Positions 26,064-36,988 of a stretch of 64,000 nucleotides of DNA are shown here, piece after piece (within the stretch, counting starts at the first letter, position 1; every line of letters starts with the position of its first letter). The stretch covers positions 2,914,001 to 2,978,000 of the forward strand of contig NZ_CP097127.1 of the NCBI RefSeq assembly GCF_023330665.1, written 5' to 3'. Both the position numbers and the translations under genes were made by a program. The DNA is from Conexibacter sp. S30A1 (GTDB lineage: Bacteria; Actinomycetota; Thermoleophilia; Solirubrobacterales; Solirubrobacteraceae). Under the pieces are notes generated by a model that saw only the letters and a list, made by a program, of their open reading frames with translations, was not told the origin of the DNA and ran no database searches.

Positions 26064-27572
26064 TCAGCGCTCGACGAAGTAGCTGCCAGAGCCCTGGCCG
26101 GATGAGAAGTAGCGGCTGGTGATCGTCTTCTTGCGGGTGAAGAACTCGACCCCGTCGCTGCCGTGCGCGTGCAGATCGCCGAGGAAGCTGTCCTTCCAGC
26201 CGCTGAACGGGAAGAACGCGACCGGTGCGGCGACGCCGATGTTGACGCCGACCATCCCGGCCTGGATCTCGTGGCGGTAGCGGCGCACCGAGGCGCCCGA
26301 CTCGGTGAAGATCGAGGTGCCGTTGCCGAAGCGGCTCGAGTTGACCAGCGCGATCGCCTCATCGAGGGTCGCGACGTGGATCAGCGTGAGCACCGGGCCG
26401 AAGACCTCCTCGCGGGCGATCTCCATCTCCGCGCTGGCGCCGTCAACGATCGTCGGGCCAAGGTAGGCGCCCGCCGGATCGAGCCCGTCGCCGCTCACCT
26501 CACGGCCGTCGAGCAGCAGCTTGGCACCGTCGGCGAGCGCCCGCTCGATGTAGCCGGCGATCCGGTCACGCGCCTGGCAGGAGATCACCGGCCCGAGCTC
26601 AACGCGCTCATCCAGCCCATCACCCACGTGCAGCGCGCGTGCCGCATCGACCAGCGGCCCGACCAGTTGGCCGTGCGCGTCACCGACGGTCACCACCACC
26701 GACCCGGCCATGCAGCGCTGGCCGGCAGCGCCAAAGGCCGAGCCGATGATCCCCTCGACCGTCCTGTCGATCACCGCGTCGGGCATCACCACCATGTGGT
26801 TCTTGGCGCCGCCGAGCGCCTGCACCCGCTTGCCGGTCTGGGCGGCGCGCTCGTAGACCAGCTTGGCGACCGGCGCCGAGCCGACGAACGACACCGCGTC
26901 GATCCCGGGGTGCTCGAGGATCCCCTCGACCACCTCGCGCCCGCCGTTGACGAGGTTCACCACACCCGCCGGCAGCCCGAGGGCATGCAGCTCCTCAAAC
27001 GCGATCGACTGGGTAAGCGGCACCTGCTCGGATGGTTTCAGCACGACCGTGTTGCCGCAGGCGATCGCGAAGGGCAGAAACCAGAACGGGACCATCGCCG
27101 GGAAGTTGAACGGCGCGATGATCGCGCAGACACCCACCGGCTGGCGGACCGTCTCGGCGTCGATGTTGCGCGAGACATCCTCGAGAGTGCGGCCCTGCAT
27201 CGTGGTCGGCACCGCGGTCGCCGCCTCGACCATCTCGATCATGCGCCCCACCTCAGCGCGGGCGTCGGCGATCGTCTTGCCCATCTCGGTCGTCACCGAC
27301 CGCGCCAGGTCCTCCTGGCGCGCCACCAGCCGCTCGCGCAGCTCAAAGAGCTTGCGCGCGCGGGCGATCACCGATACCGCACGCCACTGCGGCAGCGCCC
27401 CCCTGGCCGCCGCCACGGCCGCGTCCAGATCCGCACGACCGGAGAGCGGCACCCTGGCCAGCGTCCGGCCATTGGCCGGGTTGGTCACATCCAGCTCGCC
27501 CGTGGCGGCGCTGGGCGCGGTCCACTCACCGCCGATGTAGTTGTCAAGAAGCTTCGTGGTGGTCGCGGTCAT
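26064..27572 (-). CDS. mmsA: CoA-acylating methylmalonate-semialdehyde dehydrogenase
   Basis: This 502-residue aldehyde dehydrogenase belongs to the CoA-dependent subfamily. It should convert methylmalonate or malonate semialdehyde to propionyl- or acetyl-CoA in valine, beta-alanine or inositol breakdown. Diagnostic features are PFNFPAMVPFW, the LGGAKNHMVV stretch in place of the general-base ELGGK of hydrolytic ALDHs, and the nucleophile C287 in GQRCMAG. It stands alone, divergent from the G1 peptidase gene with a short AT-richer gap. No valine-degradation partners are adjacent. Confidence 0.93.
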   Translation of the reverse strand: MTATTTKLLDNYIGGEWTAPSAATGELDVTNPANGRTLARVPLSGRADLDAAVAAARGALPQWRAVSVIARARKLFELRERLVARQEDLARSVTTEMGKTIADARAEVGRMIEMVEAATAVPTTMQGRTLEDVSRNIDAETVRQPVGVCAIIAPFNFPAMVPFWFLPFAIACGNTVVLKPSEQVPLTQSIAFEELHALGLPAGVVNLVNGGREVVEGILEHPGIDAVSFVGSAPVAKLVYERAAQTGKRVQALGGAKNHMVVMPDAVIDRTVEGIIGSAFGAAGQRCMAGSVVVTVGDAHGQLVGPLVDAARALHVGDGLDERVELGPVISCQARDRIAGYIERALADGAKLLLDGREVSGDGLDPAGAYLGPTIVDGASAEMEIAREEVFGPVLTLIHVATLDEAIALVNSSRFGNGTSIFTESGASVRRYRHEIQAGMVGVNIGVAAPVAFFPFSGWKDSFLGDLHAHGSDGVEFFTRKKTITSRYFSSGQGSGSYFVER

Positions 27573-27663
27573 GGTCTGATCCTTCCGGCTGTGGGTGCGC
27601 TCTTTTCGCCTGCGTTTCGCGATCTCCTAAAGGTCTCTTATGAAGCCGGTGAACGATAGACGT

Positions 27664-28737
27664 ATGAAGAAACGAGTGTTGGTCTCAATTATCCCGGCGC
27701 TCGCGTGTCTCGCGTTCGCCGCGCCTGCACTCGCCACGACAACCCAGGAGGGTGCCAGCGAGAATTGGGCAGGCTACGTGGTCACCCCGAATGATGCCAG
27801 CGGTTTCTCTGCCGTCTCTGGACAATGGCGCCAGCCGAGCGTGTCCTGCACGGCCAACTCGCAGCCCACCTACTCGGCGTACTGGGTCGGGCTTGGCGGT
27901 GGCGGCCAGCAGTCAACGGCGCTCGAGCAGATCGGCACCCAGGCCGATTGCAGCGCCGCCGGCCAGACTCGCTACTACGCCTGGTATGAGCTGGTTCCCT
28001 CGGCGCCCGTCAAGCTGTCTTTGGCGATTCAGCCCGGCAACAGCCTCTGGGCACGCACCGCCGTTCACGGCGACAGGGTGAGCCTCACGATCATCGACCA
28101 GACGACCCACCGCAGATGGCAGAAGACGCTGACGATGAAAACGACGACGCCCGACACCGGCACCGCCGAGTGGATCACCGAGGCGCCATCGCACTGCGCT
28201 GGCGGCAACCTCGAAAACTGTACGCCGCTGCCGCTGGCCAACTTCGCCAAGGCCACCTTCGGCGACGCCCACGCCACGGCGGCCGGCCATACCGGCACGA
28301 TCACTGACTCGCGCTGGACGGCTGAGGCGGTCGAGCTGGCGCCCTCCGCCGGCACCTTCTTCGGTGGTGGCCCGGGCGGCTACTTCCAGGGCGGCTTCGG
28401 CGGCGGCCAGTTCAGCAGCTTCAGCACCAGCGCAAGTGCCGCGCCCACGTCGCTGACCAAAAACGGCACCGCCTTCACCGTCAGGTACGGGGCCACGCTC
28501 AGCCTGCCATCCTCGGGCGGCTCGGGCTACGGCGAGGGTAACCCCTACGGCTACGGCGGTGGCTACTACGGCGGCGGTTTCGGTGGCTACGGCGGCTACT
28601 ACGGCGGCGGTTTCGGTGGCTACGGCGGCTACTACGGCGGCGGTTTCGGTGGCTACGGTGGCTACGGTGGCTACGGCGGCGGTGGTTACGGAGGCGGGGG
28701 CGGCCTGGCGGCCCTCCTCAACAGCCTCGGTTTCTGA
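27664..28737 (+). CDS. Secreted G1 (eqolisin-like) acid peptidase with Gly/Tyr-rich repeat tail
   Basis: The 357-residue secreted protein has a signal peptide (about 1-24, ending PALA) and an eqolisin-type domain at about 30-225: ENWAGYVV, AYWVGLGG, EQIGTQADC with catalytic Q89, YYAWYELVP, and AEWITEAP with catalytic E169. The last about 130 residues are low complexity, with a GGYYGGGFGGYG motif repeated in tandem, probably for wall or self-association. ATG at 27664 is preferred over ATG 27640 because the signal peptide begins there. Together with the S53 peptidase it suggests extracellular proteolysis in acid surroundings. Confidence 0.85.
   Translation: MKKRVLVSIIPALACLAFAAPALATTTQEGASENWAGYVVTPNDASGFSAVSGQWRQPSVSCTANSQPTYSAYWVGLGGGGQQSTALEQIGTQADCSAAGQTRYYAWYELVPSAPVKLSLAIQPGNSLWARTAVHGDRVSLTIIDQTTHRRWQKTLTMKTTTPDTGTAEWITEAPSHCAGGNLENCTPLPLANFAKATFGDAHATAAGHTGTITDSRWTAEAVELAPSAGTFFGGGPGGYFQGGFGGGQFSSFSTSASAAPTSLTKNGTAFTVRYGATLSLPSSGGSGYGEGNPYGYGGGYYGGGFGGYGGYYGGGFGGYGGYYGGGFGGYGGYGGYGGGGYGGGGGLAALLNSLGF
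28561..28659 (+). repeat. Three perfect or near-perfect 33-bp tandem repeats inside the G1 peptidase tail
   Basis: Three consecutive 33-bp units (28561-28593, 28594-28626, 28627-28659) differ only in the last base of the third. They encode the 11-residue unit GYYGGGFGGYG. Such identity at DNA level suggests recent expansion and likely copy-number variation between strains. Confidence 0.9.
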
Positions 28738-28764
28738 CCGCGGCAGATAGCCACCGGCGTGCAG

Positions 28765-28794
28765 CTCGCGCGCGGCCAGCGGGCCGCGCGCGAG
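28765..28794. terminator. Strong bidirectional hairpin between G1 peptidase and metH
   Basis: A perfect 13-bp stem (28765-28777 with 28782-28794) closes an AGCG loop. It lies between convergent stops at 28737 and 28807 and is the obvious terminator for both. Confidence 0.8.
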
Positions 28795-28806
28795 ACGTGC
28801 AGGGCC

Positions 28807-31449
<2,643 letters not shown>

Positions 31450-31483
31450 CGGCGTCACTTGTCGTTGATTGTGGCTCGGTTGC

Positions 31484-32578
31484 TCAGGTTGCGGCAAACG
31501 GCTCAAGCCCGGAGAGTCGCAGCGTTGGCTTCAGCTCGGGGACCGGCCGCGGCGGGATCCCGGCGACCGCCTGGGCGATGGCGCGGATGTGCTCCGGCGT
31601 GGTGCCGCAGCAGCCACCGACGATGTTGACGAGCCCCGCCTGTGCCCATTCGCGCAGCTGAGTGCTCATCGCCTCCGGGCCCTGCTCGTACTCGCCCAGC
31701 TCGTTGGGCAGGCCGGCGTTGGGGTAGGCGGCGATCAGGGTGTCGGCGGCCGCCGCCAGCTGGGCCAGGAAGGGCCGCAGCTGCTCGGCGCCGAAGCCGC
31801 AGTTGAGGCCGACCGCGAAGGGCTCGGCGTGGCGCACCGAGATCCAGAAGGCGTCGATCGTCTGGCCCGAGAGCGTGCGGCCGGAGCGGTCGGTGATCGT
31901 GCCGGAGATCCAGATCGGCAGCTCGACGTGGCCCTCGTCACGCAGGTCGAGGATCGCCTTGAGCGCCGCCTTGGCGTTCAGCGTGTCGAAGATCGTCTCC
32001 ACCAGGAAGAGGTCGACACCGCCCTCGTAGAGGCCGACCACCTGCTCGCGGTAGGCGTCGTAGACCTGGTCGAAGTCGACGGCGCGCGCGCCGGGGTCGT
32101 TGACGTCGGCCGACATCGACAGGGTTCGGTTGGTCGGGCCGATCGAGCCCGCCACCCAGCGCGGTTTTGCGGGGTCGCGGGCCGTGACGGCGTCGGCTGC
32201 GCTACGCGCGAGCGTGGCGGCGGCGAGGTTCAGCTCCTTGGCCAGGTGGCCCGTGCCGTAGTCGGCCTGAGCGATCGTGGTTGAGCTGAACGTGTTGGTC
32301 GAGACGATGTCCGCGCCTGCCTCCAGGTAGTCACCGATCAGCGCGGCGATCAGCGCCGGGCGGGTGAGGCAGAGGATGTCGTTGTTGCCCTTGAGCGGTT
32401 GCGGGTGCTCTGCCAGGCGCTCGCCGCGGAACTCCTCCTCGGTCAGCTGGTGCTTTTGGATCTGCGCCCCCCAGGCGCCGTCGAGCACCAGGATGCGCTC
32501 GGTGGCGGCCTGCTCAAGCGCGGCGATCCGGGCTTCGCGCGCGTGCGTGGAAGCGCTGGTGGGCGGCTCGGTCGTCAT
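31484..32578 (-). CDS. metH: Homocysteine S-methyltransferase domain of methionine synthase as separate protein
   Basis: The 364-residue protein corresponds to the N-terminal (betaine-homocysteine methyltransferase-like) domain of MetH. It has [10 protein letters not shown] at about residue 33, the zinc cysteines in [11 protein letters not shown] and the final [10 protein letters not shown]. It ends with [11 protein letters not shown], which is precisely the segment that leads into the folate domain in single-chain MetH. The folate/B12 protein restarts 34 bases later in a different frame. It overlaps metF by 4 bases. It may be a genuine gene split or a recent or sequencing frameshift; the separate intact start argues for a real split. 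Confidence 0.9.
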   Translation of the reverse strand: MTTEPPTSASTHAREARIAALEQAATERILVLDGAWGAQIQKHQLTEEEFRGERLAEHPQPLKGNNDILCLTRPALIAALIGDYLEAGADIVSTNTFSSTTIAQADYGTGHLAKELNLAAATLARSAADAVTARDPAKPRWVAGSIGPTNRTLSMSADVNDPGARAVDFDQVYDAYREQVVGLYEGGVDLFLVETIFDTLNAKAALKAILDLRDEGHVELPIWISGTITDRSGRTLSGQTIDAFWISVRHAEPFAVGLNCGFGAEQLRPFLAQLAAAADTLIAAYPNAGLPNELGEYEQGPEAMSTQLREWAQAGLVNIVGGCCGTTPEHIRAIAQAVAGIPPRPVPELKPTLRLSGLEPFAAT

Positions 32579-33435
32579 GCTGCGCTCCGCGCCGGCGCCG
32601 CCCCGGCCCCGAGCAGGCGACAGACCGCCAGCGCGAGGTCGCTCTGGTTGAGCGTGTAGAAGTGGAACTCCTCAAACCCCTCATGTTGCAGACGCTCGAC
32701 CTGCGCGGCGGCGACGATCGCGCCCACCAGGCTGCGCGCGTGGGGCTCGTCTTCGAGGCCCGCAAAGCGCGCCTCCAACCACGGGGGCAGGGTCGCGCCG
32801 CAGCGGCCAGCCATCCGCGAGACGGCCTGGAAGTCGGTCGCCAAAAGGATCCCGGGGGCAAGCGTGAGCGGGATGTCGGCGGCGGCGATCCGGTCTCGCA
32901 GCCCGACGATCGCGGCGGTGTCGAAGCAGAACTGTGTGATCGCGCGAGTGGCGCCGGCCTGCGCCTTGGCGGCCAGCACGCGCAGGTCATGCAGGATCGA
33001 CTGCGACTCCGGGTGCGGCTCGGGGTAGGCGGCGACGCTGATCTCGAAGGGGTGGACGGCGCTGATGCCGGCGACCAGGTCGGTTGCGCTCTGGTAGCCG
33101 TCCGGATGGGCGGCGAAGCGCTCCTGGCCTGAGGGCGGGTCGCCGCGCAGCGCCACCACGTGGCGCACGCCCGCTTGCCAGTAGCGTTCGAGCTGCGCGT
33201 CTGTTTCTGTGCGGGAGCGCCCCACGCAGGTGATGTGGCCGGCCGCGGGCGGCCGCCCGGCTGCGTTGAGCCGCTCGAGCACACCGAGCGTCGCGTCGAT
33301 ACTGCCGCCGCCTGCGCCGCAGGTGACCGACACGAAGGCCGGCTCAAGCGGGCTCAGACGCTCGAGCGTCTGCCAGAGGTTGCGTTCGCCGGCCTCGGTG
33401 CGCGCCGGGAAGACCTCAAAGGAGATGCGGGTCAT
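32575..33435 (-). CDS. metF: 5,10-methylenetetrahydrofolate reductase
   Basis: The 286-residue MetF supplies 5-methyl-THF to methionine synthase. Visible landmarks are SFEVFPARTEAGERNL, FVSVTCGAGGG, HITCVGRS, VALRGDPPSG and ITQFCFDT, as in bacterial MetF flavoproteins. The ATG at 33435 overlaps the stop of the upstream regulator gene by one base (TGATG), and its own end overlaps the next gene by 4 bases. It is thus the second gene in a four-gene methionine operon. Confidence 0.94.
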   Translation of the reverse strand: MTRISFEVFPARTEAGERNLWQTLERLSPLEPAFVSVTCGAGGGSIDATLGVLERLNAAGRPPAAGHITCVGRSRTETDAQLERYWQAGVRHVVALRGDPPSGQERFAAHPDGYQSATDLVAGISAVHPFEISVAAYPEPHPESQSILHDLRVLAAKAQAGATRAITQFCFDTAAIVGLRDRIAAADIPLTLAPGILLATDFQAVSRMAGRCGATLPPWLEARFAGLEDEPHARSLVGAIVAAAQVERLQHEGFEEFHFYTLNQSDLALAVCRLLGAGAAPARSAA

Positions 33436-34439
33436 CAGCGGCCGGGCGCCTCCTGCGCCCGCAGCAGCCAGAGGTTTACGGTCAGGCACTCGCCGTCGCC
33501 ACCCGGTGGCAGCGCGCGTTCTGTCTCGAGCATGAGGCCCGCATCGGTCGCCCAACCCGAGAGCTCGGCCGTTGAGATGCCGAGCCGCCGGTGCCCGTGC
33601 AGCGACCGCAGCTCCTCCAGATCGTGGGCATCGAAATCGGCGACTAGCAGCCTGCCGCCCGGGCGCAGCAGCCGGGCGGCGTCAGCGAGCGCGCTGCCCG
33701 GCGCGTCGAGTGCGTGCAGCACGTGGTGCATCACGGCCACGTCAAAGCTGGCCGGCTCAAATGGCGGGCGGTGCAGGTCGCCGTGGCGCACGGTGGCGCC
33801 CGAGAGTTGCGCCTGGCTGAGCGTCGCGCGCGCCAGGGCCAGCATGTCGTGGTCGGAGTCAAGGCCGACGCTCTGATTGGTGTGGGGGGCGAGGAGCTCG
33901 AGGATCCTGCCGCTGCCCGTGCCGATGTCGAGCAGGCGGCCGATCGGGCCGGTGCTGGCGAGCATCTCGACCAGGGCCGCCTCGACGGCTTCCTCGCCGG
34001 CGTAGAGGCCGCGCAGCGCCTCGAGCTCCTCGGTGTGGGCGCTGCGCAGCGCACTGGCGGCCTGGGTGCGGGCCTGGCGGACGCGCGCGAGCGCGTCCAG
34101 GTCTCCGGCGATCGTCGCATCTGTGGGCGGGGCGAGCGTGGCGATCGCCTGAGCGACCTCAGCTTCGGCGCTGTCCTCGGCGAGGCGGTAGTAGACGTAG
34201 GCGCCCTCGGGCGCGCGCTCGAGGATGCCGGCATCGACCAGCAGCCGCAGGTGACGGCTCGTGCGCGGCTGGCTCTGGCCGATCACGCGGCTGATCTCGG
34301 TGACGGTCAGCTCCTCCTGCGCCAGCAGCGCGACCAGGCGCAGGCGCGTTGGCTCGGCGACAGCGCGCAGCGTGCTCACGAGCTGATCGAACTCGAGCCC
34401 GGAGGCGAGCTCGGGTTGGTCTTCAACGCTGAGCAGCAT
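33435..34439 (-). CDS. ArsR-type HTH fused to SAM-dependent methyltransferase; regulator of the metF-metH operon
   Basis: The 334-residue two-domain protein has an ArsR winged HTH at about residues 15-100 (EPTRLRLVALL, ISRVIGQSQPRTSRHLRLL). A class I methyltransferase fold follows from about 145, with SAM motif LLDIGTGSGRILELL and LRPGGRLLVADFDAHD. No metal-binding cysteine motif of ArsR is seen. Fusions of this type beside metF/metH are known for the SAH-sensing SahR group in Proteobacteria, recalled from the literature. The second domain may bind SAH or SAM as effector rather than catalyse methylation. It heads the operon and overlaps metF by one base. AT-rich dyads lie just upstream. Confidence 0.87.
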   Translation of the reverse strand: MLLSVEDQPELASGLEFDQLVSTLRAVAEPTRLRLVALLAQEELTVTEISRVIGQSQPRTSRHLRLLVDAGILERAPEGAYVYYRLAEDSAEAEVAQAIATLAPPTDATIAGDLDALARVRQARTQAASALRSAHTEELEALRGLYAGEEAVEAALVEMLASTGPIGRLLDIGTGSGRILELLAPHTNQSVGLDSDHDMLALARATLSQAQLSGATVRHGDLHRPPFEPASFDVAVMHHVLHALDAPGSALADAARLLRPGGRLLVADFDAHDLEELRSLHGHRRLGISTAELSGWATDAGLMLETERALPPGGDGECLTVNLWLLRAQEAPGR

Positions 34440-34469
34440 GGGGGCGGAAGCCTACCAGATTGGTGAGCG

Positions 34470-34491
34470 CATATAAAGATATGTGCATATG
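34470..34491. promoter_or_regulatory. Candidate operator for the ArsR-methyltransferase regulator
   Basis: The stretch contains the perfect dyad CATAT-AAAG-ATATG (34470-34483), followed after two bases by the palindrome CATATG (34486-34491). It is the only AT-rich segment in the 109-base gap between the regulator gene and the divergent YceH-like gene. ArsR-family repressors bind short AT-rich dyads of this sort. Confidence 0.55.
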
Positions 34492-34548
34492 ATGTTGCGA
34501 AGTGTTGGTTGTGGGTCTGGGTCGCGGTGATGCTTTACGCTCGCGAGG

Positions 34549-35262
34549 ATGCACCTGGACACGCTCACCGAACCCGAGCAGCGGGTGCTCGGCTGCCTGA
34601 TCGAGAAGCGCTTCACCACCCCCGACCAGTACCCGTTGACGCTGAACGCGCTGCGTCTGGCCTGCAACCAGGCGACCAACCGCGACCCGGTCGTGGCCTA
34701 CGACGAGGAGACCGTCAACGCTGCCGCCCAGCGGCTCACTCGCTACGGGCTGGTGCGCCTGGCCAGTGGCCACTCCAGCCGGGCGACCAAGTACCGCCAC
34801 CTGGCGGAGGAGGCGCTCGGACTGGGGCGGGAGGAGATCGCGCTGCTGGCGGTGCTGTTGCTGCGCGGGCCGCAGACGCCCGGCGAGCTGAAATCACGCA
34901 GCGACCGCCTCGTCGGCTTTGCGTCACTGGAGGCGCTGGAGGAGGTGTTGGCGCAGTTGGTCGCTCGCGGTTACGTACAGGCACTGCCGCGGCGACCGGG
35001 GCAGAAGGAGGAGCGCTACGTCCACACGCTCGGCTCAAGCACCGACTCGGTGGCGCTCCTGCCCGAGCGCGCGCCGACGCCGTCGGCTGCTGCGTCAGCG
35101 TCGGCGGCCGTCCCGTCGCTGGCGCCCCGCCCGCAGCCGAGCGCGGCGGCACCGAGCGCTACGCGAGAGCTTGAGGCACGGCTCGAGCGGCTGGAGGCGC
35201 GGGTCGCTCAGATCGCCGGTCTGCTCGAGGAGCTGACCGGAGAGCAGCTGACCGGCGCCTGA
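34549..35262 (+). CDS. YceH-like protein (DUF480/UPF0502)
   Basis: The 237-residue protein matches the DUF480 family: LTEPEQRVLGCLIEKRFTT, YPLTLNALRLACNQATNRDPV, SSRATKYRH, then a second winged-helix segment with LRGPQTPGELKSRS. A Ser/Ala/Pro-rich linker (about 170-200) leads to a C-terminal coiled coil (TRELEARLERLEARVAQ). The two tandem winged helices suggest nucleic-acid or protein binding. The biochemical role of the family is not established. Confidence 0.85.
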   Translation: MHLDTLTEPEQRVLGCLIEKRFTTPDQYPLTLNALRLACNQATNRDPVVAYDEETVNAAAQRLTRYGLVRLASGHSSRATKYRHLAEEALGLGREEIALLAVLLLRGPQTPGELKSRSDRLVGFASLEALEEVLAQLVARGYVQALPRRPGQKEERYVHTLGSSTDSVALLPERAPTPSAAASASAAVPSLAPRPQPSAAAPSATRELEARLERLEARVAQIAGLLEELTGEQLTGA

Positions 35263-35274
35263 CGGACGCTGGCC

Positions 35275-35883
35275 TCAGCCGTCCAGGAGCTCGCGGCTTG
35301 AAGCCAGGGTGGCGCCGGCCTCGCGCAGCTGCGCGAGCGCTTCCGTTTCCGAGGGCACCCCTTCGGCCTGCACGGCGGCGCATGCGTCGGTCAGGACCAC
35401 AACCTCAAACCCGGCTGCGAGCGCGTCCATGGCCGTGGCCAGCACGCAGACGTTGGTCACCAGCCCGCCGACCAGCAGGCGCCTGATCCCAGCCTGGCGC
35501 AGGCGCTCGGCCAGATCGGTGACCGCGAAGGCCGAGTAGGCGTCTGCCTCACGGGTTGTCCCCTTGGCAAAGAACCAGCCGGGGGTCAGTGTCCGCTCGA
35601 TCAGTGGGTGCAGGCGCGCGCCGGGGGTGCCGGCCACGCAGTGGACCGGCCAGATGCCACCCTGGGCGGTGAAGGAGCTGTGGTCGGCCGGGTGGCTGTC
35701 GCCACTCGCCGCAAAGATCCGCACGTGGCCGGCGAGCGCCGCCAGCGGCGCGGCGACGCGGTCGCCGCCTGGGGCGGGTAGCTCGCCGTAGCCGGGCTCC
35801 TCGCCCGGCATGAACCCCCGTTGCACATCCACGGCCAGCACGGCGTCGGTCTCGGCGTTCAGCTTCGGTGATCCCATGCCCAT
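35275..35883 (-). CDS. Nicotinamidase/isochorismatase-family hydrolase
   Basis: The protein (200-202 residues) has the Asp-Lys-Cys triad of cysteine hydrolases. Numbered from ATG 35877 these are D17 (VDVQRGF), K105 (FFAKGTT) and C144 (TNVCVLATA). Metal-site residues D60, H62 and H66 in SGDSHPADHSSF match nicotinamidase (PncA) rather than isochorismatase. It probably converts nicotinamide to nicotinate for NAD salvage. ATG at 35883 or 35877 is chosen; the frame is open further upstream but that part is low-complexity and unlike the family. It is convergent with the YceH-like gene, 12 bases apart. Confidence 0.85.
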   Translation of the reverse strand: MGMGSPKLNAETDAVLAVDVQRGFMPGEEPGYGELPAPGGDRVAAPLAALAGHVRIFAASGDSHPADHSSFTAQGGIWPVHCVAGTPGARLHPLIERTLTPGWFFAKGTTREADAYSAFAVTDLAERLRQAGIRRLLVGGLVTNVCVLATAMDALAAGFEVVVLTDACAAVQAEGVPSETEALAQLREAGATLASSRELLDG

Positions 35884-36075
35884 AAGCCTATGACGCGCGC
35901 GTGATGGTGGTGGCGCGCGTTGGCTCGAGGCGCGCGGCGGCGGTGCCTCGAGCGAAACCCGTGGAGGGACGACCCCGCCTGACTGATCCGGGGAGGCGGA
36001 TGGTGCGTACGGCCGGTAGGGGCCAATGCGCAGATCACCGTCCCATCCGGTCCAAACCAGCAGAGGGAGACTCAA

Positions 36076-36840
36076 ATGCAAAGCGAGCCATCAGCACCAG
36101 CAACGCAGGACGCCGAATCAAAGGTCCTCACGCGCGGACGCTTCCTGAAGGCAACGGGAGGGACGGTCGCATTCACCGCACTGTTCGGCGGCCTGGCAGG
36201 CCCCGCGCTTGCTTCGTCCGGAGCCGACCTCACGCAGAGCATCGTCGACGCCGCGCTGACCGCCGAGCAGATCGCGACGTCGTTCTACTACCAGGGCGTC
36301 GCCGGTCCAAGCGCACCGCGCCTCGGCCCGGTGCACAACAACAACAACCTCAACTACTTCCAGGCCGCGCTCTGGCAGGAGTACCAGCACACGCAGATAC
36401 TGACCAACCTCGGCGCGGCAAGCCTCACAGGCAGCACGGCGCCCACGCTGTACTTCCCCAACGGCACCTTCGACAGCGCCGGCAGCTTCCTGTCGCTGCT
36501 CAACACGCTCGAGAACGCCTTCATCGGCGCCTACCTCGCGGCGGTCAACTACTGGGCCACAACGTCCCAGCCGGTCTTTGCCGAAGCGGCCGCCCAGATC
36601 ATGGGCGTTGAGGCCGAGCACCGTGCGCTCGGACGCGTGACGTCCGGCAGCAACCCGCCCAACAACCTCGTGCTCGAGGACGCGCTGTTCGCGAGCGTGT
36701 CGGCGGCCGTTCCCGTGTTGCTGCCGTTCGTGCAGGGAGGCAAGGGGTTCACCGCGGTCAGTTACCCGAGCGCGGCCGCGATCGAAGCGGCTGTGACCCA
36801 GCCGATCATCAACAGCGTCACCACGCCAAGCCTCGCCTGA
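36076..36840 (+). CDS. Exported ferritin-like domain protein
   Basis: The 254-residue protein has an N-terminal export signal (TRGRFLKATGG then hydrophobic FTALFGGLAG, cleavage near ALAS). It resembles a twin-arginine signal but reads R-G-R rather than R-R. The rest is a four-helix ferritin-like bundle with TAEQIATSFYYQ, EYQHTQIL (ExxH), ENAFIGAYLAAVNYW and VEAEHRALGRV (ExxH), enough for a di-iron site. Proteins of this type are often annotated as desiccation-related or DUF4439-like. GGGAGA precedes the ATG by 7 bases. The gap 35884-36075 shows no other feature. Confidence 0.8.
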   Translation: MQSEPSAPATQDAESKVLTRGRFLKATGGTVAFTALFGGLAGPALASSGADLTQSIVDAALTAEQIATSFYYQGVAGPSAPRLGPVHNNNNLNYFQAALWQEYQHTQILTNLGAASLTGSTAPTLYFPNGTFDSAGSFLSLLNTLENAFIGAYLAAVNYWATTSQPVFAEAAAQIMGVEAEHRALGRVTSGSNPPNNLVLEDALFASVSAAVPVLLPFVQGGKGFTAVSYPSAAAIEAAVTQPIINSVTTPSLA

Positions 36841-36867
36841 GGGCCTGGGCCGCGAGCGCCGTCCCAC

Positions 36868-36911
36868 GGGGCGGCGCTGGAGCGGTGTGCGTACCGGTAC
36901 GTGAGCCGCCC
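36868..36911 (+). terminator. Hairpin after the ferritin-like gene
   Basis: GGGGCGGC (36868-36875) can pair with GCCGCCCC (36904-36911). The loop contains the 12-base palindrome CGTACCGGTACG (36890-36901). A short T-rich stretch follows at 36920-36925, so this may be the rho-independent terminator of the upstream gene. Confidence 0.5.
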
Positions 36912-36924
36912 CGCTCGCGTTCTT

Positions 36925-36962
36925 TGTGAGTTTGACCACCAGATCCGGTGGTCAAACTCACA
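36925..36962. terminator. Perfect 16-bp inverted repeat between convergent genes
   Basis: The arms 36925-36940 and 36947-36962 (TGTGAGTTTGACCACC and its complement) are perfectly complementary around AGATCC. The composition (half A/T) is unlike the surrounding genes. Its place between a forward gene end and the ribokinase stop suggests a bidirectional terminator. A regulator-binding dyad is possible but less likely between convergent ends. Confidence 0.6.
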
Positions 36963-36988
36963 GGGTTCGCCGTCGCGGGATCAACGCC

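Noticed and set aside
34440-34548. SAM, SAH or cobalamin riboswitch for the metF-metH operon
   Set aside because: The leader is too short and lacks the conserved B12-box or SAM-box elements. The AT-rich dyads fit a protein operator better.
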